Positions 44,406 through 50,420 of a DNA stretch of 50,420 nucleotides are shown here, piece after piece. The translations under genes were made by a program, and so were the position numbers. The DNA is taken from IMG/VR virus record IMGVR_UViG_3300037502_002849, positions 1 through 50,420 of that record; one strand, given 5' to 3'. The notes under the pieces were generated by a model that saw nothing but the letters and a program-made list of their open reading frames with translations, made no database searches and was not told where the DNA came from. The DNA comes from a virus. Position 1 is the stretch's first letter, and every line of letters begins with the position of its first letter.

Positions 44406-46781
44406 ATGTTGGATATCTGGACTGTCAATAATGACCACTCTTTCGGAATCATAGAAGAAAGTAATTCAGTGATTCTGGCTTTGCCAGTTGCTAGTCCACC
44501 AGCGACAATAAAATACTCAATAATTAGTGGCAGTTTACCACCCGGTTTAAGAATATCTGGAAATAACATCGTAGGTACTCCATTTGAAGTTCCTAGACCG
44601 ACGGAATTCAAATTTGTTATACGAGCCAGTAATTTTAACACATCAACAAATGTCACAGAACTGTCTGATAGAGCATTTTCAATAACGATAGACGGCAGTG
44701 ATCAACCAGTAATATTGAATAATACTGGAGCACTGCCAATAGGTGCGAATGGACAACTTTTTATTTTAGATTCATCGTATGTTGATTTCCAAATAGATGC
44801 TATTGATAATGATACTGCTGCTGGACAAAAATTAAGATATTTCATTTCTAGCGGAGACGGGGATCTCCCGCCAGGCCTTAGTTTAACTGAAGATGGAAGA
44901 ATACAGGGGTTTATACAACCACTATTATCGATTCCCGTTGAAGAAAGGGATGGCAGTTATGGTAATGCACTGTATGATCAGTACGGATATGATTATGGCC
45001 TTCGTCCAGACAACGGATATGACAGTTTCTTATTTGATTCAGGTGCTTACGATTTATTTTTACCGTCAAAGTCTCCTAGAAAATTAAATAGAAATTACGA
45101 ATTTATTTTAAGTATAACAGATGGTGACACTGTTACAAAAAGACAATTTAAAATTTTCGTAGTAGGCGACGACTTCCTACGTGCAGATAATACAATAACA
45201 TCAGCAGGTAATGGTGTATATACTGCTGATGGCACATACCTAAGATCACCAATTTGGACCACTGATACAGATTTGGGTCTTTATAGAGCCAATAACTATG
45301 TTACTATCTTTTTAGATATTTATGAGGCTCAGGTATTAGGCCCTGTATTTTATCAGCTAGATTCTGTAAATCCAGATAGTACACCGAGCGTGATACCACC
45401 TAATTTACAATTTGATCCATTAACTTCAGAACTTTATGGAATAGTTCCTTATCAGCCTGCGGTTATAAAGAATTATAGATTCACTGTAACTGCTTCTAGG
45501 TATGGTACTGACAATGAAATCGCGTCAACGAAAAGAACATTTACAATAAAGGTTTTAGGTGAAGTTAACAGCACAATGGCCTGGGAAACCCCAAGTACAT
45601 TGCCACCAATCGATGCCAATTACATCAGTACATTAAAAGTTGAGGCAAGCTCTACTTTTCAAAATCCAGTGATAACATATAATTTAGTTGCAGGTTCGTT
45701 ACCACCAGGACTTACCCTTCAACTGAACGGAGAAATAACTGGTAAAGTAAATCAATACAGCTCTATCGGGACTGTTGGAATGACAACTTTCAGCGATGGC
45801 ATTTACGTTAATCAAACTTTTGATGGTGGTACTACCAGTATTGATCGAGAATTTAAATTTGTAATAAGAGCGCATGATCAAGCAGAATACAGTAATATTG
45901 ATCGAGAATTTAATCTAAGAGTAAACACACCAAACGATAGACTATACAGTAGTATCTATATTAGAGCATTTATGGATCAGAAAAAGAGATTTCTTTTCAA
46001 CTCCTTTGTAAATGACAATAATATATTTTCCCCAGAGTTAATTTATAGACCCAATGATTTAAATTTTGGTATACAGAGAGATATGTTATCTTTAGTATAT
46101 GCAGGTATTGAAACTAAGGATGCTGCTAGGTTCGTTAGTGCCATGGGATTAAATCACAAAAGGAAAAGTTTAATATTTGGTGACGTCAAAACAGCAAAGG
46201 CCAAATTGCCGGGGACAAACAACATAGTGTATGAAGTGATTTACGTAGAATTATTAGATCCTTTAGAACCTAATGGGTTGAAGTTAAATTCAAAAATCAC
46301 ACATCATAAAAATGCAGTTAACAAAATAACTGCTGATACCAGTAATGCAATATGGGATGGTCGTGAAAATCTATCTAGAATGAACATAGACGAACCGTAC
46401 TTACCTAGACCTAATCAAAAAATAACCGTAGATCAGACAAACATTTCTGTCAGCGATCCAAATGCCAAAAGCCAATATCCCAGCAGTATTAGTATCTGGA
46501 GGGAAAGATTAAAAGCAGTTGGACTTACTGAAAGAAACTATCTCCCATTATGGATGAGATCTGTGCAGGATGATGTCCGTCAAGAGCTTGGATTTGTGTT
46601 AGCTATGCCCATTTGCTACTGTAAACCTGGTACCAGCGATATTATCTTAACAAACATAAATTTCAACAAATTTGATTTTAAAAATTTAGATTTTACTGTA
46701 GATAGATATATAATCGATGCGGTTACCGGATATGGTAGCGATAAATATCTAGTGTTTAAAAACGATGGAGTTACAATATGA
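44406..46781 (+). CDS. Putative Ig-repeat tail protein, 791 aa
   Basis: Three copies of a He_PIG-like Ig repeat are visible: GSLPPGLRISGNNIVGTPFEVP (near 40-60), GDLPPGLSLTEDGRIQGFIQP (near 152-172) and GSLPPGLTLQLNGEITGKV (near 430-448), each with the signature PPGLxxxxxxxIxGxP. Such domains are found in surface adhesion proteins. The rest includes a YNLVAG... YDYGLRPDNGYDSFLFD segment and a long C-terminus with DIILTNINFNKFDFKNLDF. Probably tail or baseplate, by context. ATGA overlap with the next gene. Confidence 0.82.
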   Translation: MLDIWTVNNDHSFGIIEESNSVILALPVASPPATIKYSIISGSLPPGLRISGNNIVGTPFEVPRPTEFKFVIRASNFNTSTNVTELSDRAFSITIDGSDQPVILNNTGALPIGANGQLFILDSSYVDFQIDAIDNDTAAGQKLRYFISSGDGDLPPGLSLTEDGRIQGFIQPLLSIPVEERDGSYGNALYDQYGYDYGLRPDNGYDSFLFDSGAYDLFLPSKSPRKLNRNYEFILSITDGDTVTKRQFKIFVVGDDFLRADNTITSAGNGVYTADGTYLRSPIWTTDTDLGLYRANNYVTIFLDIYEAQVLGPVFYQLDSVNPDSTPSVIPPNLQFDPLTSELYGIVPYQPAVIKNYRFTVTASRYGTDNEIASTKRTFTIKVLGEVNSTMAWETPSTLPPIDANYISTLKVEASSTFQNPVITYNLVAGSLPPGLTLQLNGEITGKVNQYSSIGTVGMTTFSDGIYVNQTFDGGTTSIDREFKFVIRAHDQAEYSNIDREFNLRVNTPNDRLYSSIYIRAFMDQKKRFLFNSFVNDNNIFSPELIYRPNDLNFGIQRDMLSLVYAGIETKDAARFVSAMGLNHKRKSLIFGDVKTAKAKLPGTNNIVYEVIYVELLDPLEPNGLKLNSKITHHKNAVNKITADTSNAIWDGRENLSRMNIDEPYLPRPNQKITVDQTNISVSDPNAKSQYPSSISIWRERLKAVGLTERNYLPLWMRSVQDDVRQELGFVLAMPICYCKPGTSDIILTNINFNKFDFKNLDFTVDRYIIDAVTGYGSDKYLVFKNDGVTI

Positions 46782-47350
46782 CAAGCCAAATAAACGTTTC
46801 TAATATTGATGGAGCGTTTCCTGTTGCAGGACAGGACAATAACAGTCAAGGTTTCAGAGAAAATTTTACAAATATAAGAACAGCACTAACTGTGGCCAAA
46901 GATGAGATTTCTGATCTACAGAGCGATACTGCAAAACTAAATGAAGCAAACAACTTCAACGGACTTCTTTTAGAGAACGCCGAAGTGAACAAGTTTTATG
47001 GGTCAGTAAGAAACAATGGCACGACAACTGGCGCCACTGATGTTAATCTCGACAATGGACCATTACAAGTATTCACTTTGGGTGGTGATCATTCGTTAAC
47101 TTTTAGAAACTGGGCCGACAGTGACTTATATCATATTGTTAAAGTTCATATTATAAATCAATCTGCTTCACCAAGAACTGTCACATTTGGCACAGAAGCT
47201 GGTGGTATATTTAAACAAGTAACTGGTGAATTCACTGGCGGTGCTAGTCCACAATTATCGGTAGCTGGCAATACTGAAGTAGTTATCGAAGCTTGGAGTG
47301 TTAACCAAGGTTTAAGCGTATACTTGAAAAAGATTGGTGTATTTCAATGA
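46778..47350 (+). CDS. Tail-associated protein, shared-module variant
   Basis: 190 residues. MTSQINVSNIDGAFPVAGQDNNSQGFRENFTNIRTALTVAKDEI is a divergent version of the shared N-terminal module (the GTGD block is changed to NSQGFRENFTNIRTAL). The rest is beta-rich, with DVNLDNGPLQVFTLGGDHSLTF and a tail ending in a LSVYLKKIGVFQ. Probably a fibre or fibre-attachment protein. Overlaps both neighbours by four bases. Confidence 0.78.
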   Translation: MTSQINVSNIDGAFPVAGQDNNSQGFRENFTNIRTALTVAKDEISDLQSDTAKLNEANNFNGLLLENAEVNKFYGSVRNNGTTTGATDVNLDNGPLQVFTLGGDHSLTFRNWADSDLYHIVKVHIINQSASPRTVTFGTEAGGIFKQVTGEFTGGASPQLSVAGNTEVVIEAWSVNQGLSVYLKKIGVFQ

Positions 47351-47586
47351 CAGCTATTAATCCTTTAGTCGACGATATGAGTTCACTTAAGGATTCAGAA
47401 ATTGAATCCAAAATACAAGATTTGAGTAAAAAATACTGGACTACATCGAATCCTAATCTAAGATTTCAAATAGCACAATTCCTAGAAATTTATAAAGAAG
47501 AAATTAATACCCGAAGAGCCAAAGCATGGGAACAACAATATCAAAAAAGAAACAAAGATCTTGACAATTTAATTCAAGTAAACTAA
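47347..47586 (+). CDS. Small helical protein, 79 aa
   Basis: MTAINPLVDDMSSLKDSEIESKIQDLSKKYW, then KEEINTRRAKAWEQQYQKRNKD, all helical with a likely coiled coil. No membrane helix. ATGA overlap with the previous gene places it in the structural cluster. Similar small helical proteins in T4-like phages can be tail-assembly or scaffold factors; not recognised here. Confidence 0.65.
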   Translation: MTAINPLVDDMSSLKDSEIESKIQDLSKKYWTTSNPNLRFQIAQFLEIYKEEINTRRAKAWEQQYQKRNKDLDNLIQVN

Positions 47587-47595
47587 AATACTTGG

Positions 47596-48108
47596 ATGAC
47601 CTATGATAAATTTGGCAATGTTATATATGACGAGAAAGATCTAATTGATCTGATCTACAGAGATCAATTGGACTGTATAAGTCAAATCAATTTGTCCGAT
47701 ACTCCAGAAATACAAAAATTTAAAAAAACCACAGAAATAAACATCAATATTTTCGATCAATCAATTTTCGAAAATATTGATCAAAGCACGTTTGATCACT
47801 TACATCAAGATAACTGGTTTCTACCGGAAGAATACGAAAGTTTTGACATAGAACATTACTGTCTTAATCTTTGTTCAAATGACTGTGAAACACAACGTGT
47901 AAAAGACGAGTATAGTGAATTTCAAAGAAGAAAAATGGTGCCATTGCTAAGATGGCTTAAATATCTAGTAGACACTTGCAGAAGAAACAATATCGTCTGG
48001 GGTGTAGGTCGGGGTAGTAGTGTCAGTAGTTTTGTGTTATTCTTAATAGGTGTACACAAAATAGACCCGATTAAATACGGTCTAGATTGGAAAGACTTTT
48101 TGAGATAA
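47596..48108 (+). CDS. DnaE-like fragment, 170 aa
   Basis: The last third, WGVGRGSSVSSFVLFLIGVHKIDPIKYGLDWKDFLR (residues about 135-170), matches the highly conserved PolIII alpha segment that reads GPGRGSGAGSLVAYxLGITxxDPLxYxLLFERFL. The preceding YDEKDLIDLIYRDQL and ...RRKMVPLLRWLKYL also fit the alpha-subunit architecture upstream of that point. The protein ends where the polymerase palm begins, so it lacks catalytic aspartates and cannot polymerise. This could be a relic, a regulator, or a decoy for the host clamp or alpha partners. Uncertain. Confidence 0.72.
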   Translation: MTYDKFGNVIYDEKDLIDLIYRDQLDCISQINLSDTPEIQKFKKTTEININIFDQSIFENIDQSTFDHLHQDNWFLPEEYESFDIEHYCLNLCSNDCETQRVKDEYSEFQRRKMVPLLRWLKYLVDTCRRNNIVWGVGRGSSVSSFVLFLIGVHKIDPIKYGLDWKDFLR

Positions 48109-48125
48109 CTTAAGGAGATTTTTAA

Positions 48126-48347
48126 ATGTCAATGAAAGAAAAACAAAGAACCATTTACAGAAGTGCTCAAGGTAAAGAAGTGGATATGGAAAAATTAAGA
48201 AATCAAAATGAACTTACACCAGCGGTAGGAAATGCTCGTGTAAACGCTCGTGGAGACGAATTGGGCCCAGGGGGCAAAATTATCCGAAAGCGTGAAGATG
48301 TTTTGAAAGATTATTATAAAGGCACAGCATCAAAGGACGAACAATGA
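48126..48347 (+). CDS. Conserved T4-like phage protein, 73 aa
   Basis: 73 residues, RTIYRSAQGKEVDMEKLRNQNELTPAVGNARVNARGDELGPGGKI. This YRSAQGK-(V/I)DM...AVGN..VNARGD pattern is shared by small proteins of T4-like and jumbo phages, function unknown. TAAGGAGATTTTTAAATG start with good AAGGAG. Ends with an ATGA overlap with the co-chaperonin gene. Confidence 0.8.
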   Translation: MSMKEKQRTIYRSAQGKEVDMEKLRNQNELTPAVGNARVNARGDELGPGGKIIRKREDVLKDYYKGTASKDEQ

Positions 48348-48670
48348 ACGTTGTAAAAGGTAAATTAAAACCTATAAGAAACAATGTTTTTGTTTCTGAC
48401 ATGGAGTTTGATATGCGTGTAAGTGCTGGGGGTATTGTTTTGCCTAATGACGATGGTAAAACTGAAGGTATCAGACCTAGATGGGGTAAAGTTTTTGCTA
48501 TTGGGCATGAACAAACTGACGTAGCTGTTGGTGAGTGGATTTTGGTTGAGCACGGCCGTTGGACCAGAGGTATCACTATCGAAGATGAAAGCGGCAACGA
48601 AATCATTATTCGAAGAGTAGACACTGATTGTATTCTTGCCAAAGCCGACGAAAAACCTTTAGACGTTTAA
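48344..48670 (+). CDS. GroES-like co-chaperonin (gp31-type)
   Basis: 108 residues. The sequence runs like GroES: KPIRNNVFVSDMEFD (N-terminal barrel strand), GGIVLPNDDGKTEG (mobile-loop and lip), WGKVFAIGHEQTD and a C-terminal CILAKADE strand. T4 gp31 replaces host GroES with GroEL to fold the major capsid protein. A similar role is inferred, because the length and order match phage GroES-like proteins. It overlaps the previous gene by four bases. Confidence 0.85.
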   Translation: MNVVKGKLKPIRNNVFVSDMEFDMRVSAGGIVLPNDDGKTEGIRPRWGKVFAIGHEQTDVAVGEWILVEHGRWTRGITIEDESGNEIIIRRVDTDCILAKADEKPLDV

Positions 48671-48690
48671 AACGATAAGAAAAAATGTTA

Positions 48691-48717
48691 TAGGGCCTTG
48701 ACGGGCCCTATTTTTTT
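48691..48717 (+). terminator. Rho-independent terminator with embedded -35
   Basis: TAGGGCC (48691-48697) pairs with GGCCCTA (48704-48710), loop TTGACG, then seven T. Nearly the same stem as at 8790, but here the loop is the -35 box of the next promoter. Confidence 0.9.
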
Positions 48718-48726
48718 CTGTACAAT
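48698..48726 (+). promoter_or_regulatory. Promoter overlapping the terminator
   Basis: TTGACG (48698-48703, in the terminator loop) and TACAAT (48721-48726) with exactly 17 bp between them, the 3' arm and T-tract of the terminator making up the spacer. Drives the genes from 48753. Confidence 0.75.
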
Positions 48727-48752
48727 TAAGCTAATACCTTGGAGGCTGTAAA

Positions 48753-49004
48753 ATGAATGAACATGAAAAAAATATAGAAGCAATGAAAGAATTGCGATCA
48801 AGAATCGACAAAGTATTAGCAGGCGAACCAGAACCAGAAGTAAACTATAAACATCCTGATCCAGTCAAACACAAATACATTAGTTTTGCTAAGAGTGCCG
48901 TTAGAGTTGCAGCAGGCGTGGCATTGTGTTATAGTATGCTTTGGTATGCAGGTAGTTTATTAATACTTGCAGAAGTGTTAGGTGTCGCAGAAGAAATGGT
49001 ATGA
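48753..49004 (+). CDS. Small membrane protein, 83 aa
   Basis: MNEHEKNIEAMKELRSRIDKV cytoplasmic helix, then a hydrophobic stretch (about residues 47-77, VRVAAGVALCYSMLWYAGSLLILAEVLGV). A single or re-entrant membrane helix. CTTGGAGGCTGTAAAATG has a good GGAGG site. Ends ATGA with the cytidylyltransferase. Function unknown. Confidence 0.7.
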   Translation: MNEHEKNIEAMKELRSRIDKVLAGEPEPEVNYKHPDPVKHKYISFAKSAVRVAAGVALCYSMLWYAGSLLILAEVLGVAEEMV

Positions 49005-49441
49005 GAGTAGGGTTTACTTGTTCAACATTTGATTTGTTTCATGCCGGGCATATTATGATGCTCGAAGAAGCAAAAAAACAATGTGACTTTTTGATTGTGG
49101 GGTTACAGACCGATCCTACTATTGATCGTCCGGAAAAAAATAAACCAGTACAAACATTATTTGAAAGATTCATTCAATTGAATGCCTGTAAGTTTGTAGA
49201 TCAAATTATACCGTATGCCACAGAGAAAGAACTACGTGACATATTGCTTTCTTTTAGAATAGATATTAGAATACTGGGTGAAGAATACAAAGGCAAAGAA
49301 TTTACCGGTTGGAATATTCCAACTGAATTCTATTTTAATCAACGTAGGCACAGTTTTTCAACATCCGAACTGCGCCAACGTGTCATAGAGGCAGAACATG
49401 AAAGAACTATGGGTAGAAAAATATCGTCCGAAAACAGTTGA
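49001..49441 (+). CDS. Cytidylyltransferase-like nucleotidyltransferase
   Basis: 146 residues. Motif HAGH at about 14-17 in FDLFHAGHIMML, and the C-terminal RRHSFSTSELRQRV corresponds to the RTxGISTT block of glycerol-3-phosphate cytidylyltransferase and related enzymes, which join CTP to a phosphorylated alcohol or sugar. It would make a CDP-activated precursor for lipid, wall polymer or glycan. Similar genes in phages encode adenylyl- or cytidylyltransferases of unknown substrate. The 3' 44 bp overlap the clamp loader gene in another frame. Confidence 0.82.
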   Translation: MRVGFTCSTFDLFHAGHIMMLEEAKKQCDFLIVGLQTDPTIDRPEKNKPVQTLFERFIQLNACKFVDQIIPYATEKELRDILLSFRIDIRILGEEYKGKEFTGWNIPTEFYFNQRRHSFSTSELRQRVIEAEHERTMGRKISSENS

Positions 49442-50312
49442 TGGTTATGTATTTCGCGATGAGCATCAAAAACAACAGATAAAAAGATGGATTAAAGAAG
49501 GAACAATACCACATTTGTTATTCAGTGGAAATGCTGGTATTGGTAAAACTACTCTGGCAAAAATACTTCTAAATGAACTAGAAGTCAACGATTTAGATGT
49601 GTTAGAAATCAATGCTAGCCGTACAAATAGTGTTGAAGATGTCAGAGATAGGATCGTAAACTTTGTACAAATGATCCCTTTTGGGAACTTTAAGGTGGTG
49701 CTATTAGATGAAGCTGATTACTTATCTCCAAACGCTCAAGCAGCGTTACGTGGTGTTATGGAAGAATACCACACGACATCGAGATTTATTCTCACTTGTA
49801 ACTACCCCAATCGTATTATCCCTGCTTTACATTCACGATGCCAGGGATTTCACATTGAGCGAACGGATATTACTGAGTTTACCGCTCGTGTTGCTACTAT
49901 TCTTGTTGAAGAGAATGTTAACTTCGATCTTGACACGCTGGACACATTTGTAAAAGCAACGTATCCAGATTTACGCAAATGCATCAATATGGTGCAAATG
50001 AATAGTGTCGATGGCGAACTACACAGTCCGGAAAAAGGAGACACTGGTGATGCTGATTATAGAATTGAAATGGTAGAATTGTTTAAGGCTGGCAAAGTTA
50101 GTGATGCACGTAAACTTATCTGTAGCCAAGCACGTCCAGAAGAAATTGAGGATATATTTAGATGGCTCTACGACAATGTATCAGTATTTGGTGACGAGGG
50201 GAAACAGGAAAAAGCAATTCTAGTTATCAAACAAGGGTTGGTTGACCATACTCTTGTAATTGATCCTGAAATCAATCTTTCTGCAACATTAATTCGGCTA
50301 TCACACCTATGA
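49398..50312 (+). CDS. Sliding clamp loader subunit (gp44-like)
   Basis: 304 residues of the AAA+ clamp loader family. Start [15 protein letters not shown] is the universal RFC/gp44 opening; Walker [10 protein letters not shown] (44-52), Walker B VLLDEAD (101-107), and SRC (146-148, arginine finger). It loads the sliding clamp onto DNA for the phage polymerase, as gp44 does with gp62 in T4. Start is inside the upstream gene (44-bp overlap), unusual but the KELWVEKYR opening fixes it. ATGA overlap with the ferredoxin. Confidence 0.94.
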   Translation: MKELWVEKYRPKTVDGYVFRDEHQKQQIKRWIKEGTIPHLLFSGNAGIGKTTLAKILLNELEVNDLDVLEINASRTNSVEDVRDRIVNFVQMIPFGNFKVVLLDEADYLSPNAQAALRGVMEEYHTTSRFILTCNYPNRIIPALHSRCQGFHIERTDITEFTARVATILVEENVNFDLDTLDTFVKATYPDLRKCINMVQMNSVDGELHSPEKGDTGDADYRIEMVELFKAGKVSDARKLICSQARPEEIEDIFRWLYDNVSVFGDEGKQEKAILVIKQGLVDHTLVIDPEINLSATLIRLSHL

Positions 50313-50420
50313 CACATCTAGTAACTGAAAATTGTATTAAATGTAAACACACTGACTGCGTTGATGTGTGTCCTGTGGATTGTTTTTATGAAGGTCCTAA
50401 TTTTTTAGTTATCAATCCAG
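50309..50420 (+). CDS. Ferredoxin FdxA-type, partial
   Basis: The visible 37 residues, [37 protein letters not shown], match the N-terminus of FdxA-type 7Fe/8Fe ferredoxins: CxxC...CxxxCPVDC. The gene runs off the right edge. It starts in ATGA overlap with the clamp loader. An electron carrier could feed the desaturase, 2OG or radical SAM enzymes. Confidence 0.9.
   Translation, partial: MTHLVTENCIKCKHTDCVDVCPVDCFYEGPNFLVINP

Overview
The window looks like part of a large, AT-leaning, T4-like (myovirus-type) bacteriophage genome, probably of an aquatic Gram-negative (proteobacterial-type) host. This rests on a gp44-type clamp loader, a GroES-like (gp31-type) co-chaperonin, ATP-dependent DNA ligase, UV-damage endonuclease, very large tail-fibre proteins, dense tRNA genes with encoded CCA, tightly packed mostly plus-strand genes with ATGA overlaps, and TAAATA-type late promoter boxes. 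Signal peptides, a lipobox and a proteobacterial-style FdxA ferredoxin suggest the host type. Host and phage lineage are inferences; no lineage marker such as a major capsid or terminase gene lies in the window.

Region 1 (1-6815) is a tRNA archipelago: 17 complete tRNA genes plus one cut by the left edge, interleaved with small genes (nitroreductase, radical SAM protein, 2OG oxygenase, YkgJ-like Cys-rich protein, an RNA polymerase omega-like subunit). It also holds several non-tRNA stretches with strong inverted repeats that read as structured RNAs (778-1003, 1331-1462, 1645-1749, 3992-4333).

Region 2 (6835-8814) is the most striking part: a consensus promoter, two structured RNA candidates and a third short copy of their closing motif in the leader of a Ro60/TROVE-vWA gene. 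The three RNA elements share a leader, an ACAGCAA box directly inside the 5' strand of a 7-bp closing stem, and an A-rich stretch before the 3' strand. The first has a T-arm-like hairpin. This is a candidate phage Ro/Y-RNA ribonucleoprotein module with possible autoregulation.

Region 3 (8818-23263) is an early/middle metabolic and regulatory block under repeated near-consensus sigma70 promoters, nearly all with exactly 17-bp spacers. It encodes a dual-specificity phosphatase, two metallophosphoesterases, a P-loop kinase, an initiation factor IF-1 homologue, two HExxH proteins, two ClpP paralogues, DNA ligase, a MazG-like pyrophosphohydrolase, a Bax-inhibitor-1-like membrane protein, and a tRNA-shaped RNA (11659-11769) lacking an anticodon loop.

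Region 4 (23305-30744) mixes a tail-fibre-like protein, glycosyltransferase-like proteins, two QueD/PTPS-family enzymes, UV endonuclease, a membrane-anchored dockerin-like protein, superoxide dismutase, fatty-acid desaturase and an IscA/ErpA-type Fe-S carrier. Region 5 (30747-47586) is a structural block of tail-fibre or adhesin proteins, several sharing one N-terminal module. Region 6 (47596-50420) returns to replication and host-takeover functions: a DnaE-like fragment, GroES-like protein, cytidylyltransferase, clamp loader and the start of a ferredoxin.

Together the genes suggest a phage that supplements translation (tRNAs, IF-1), possibly transcription (omega), proteostasis (ClpP pair, GroES), RNA handling (Ro-like RNP), and redox/Fe-S/lipid metabolism of its host.
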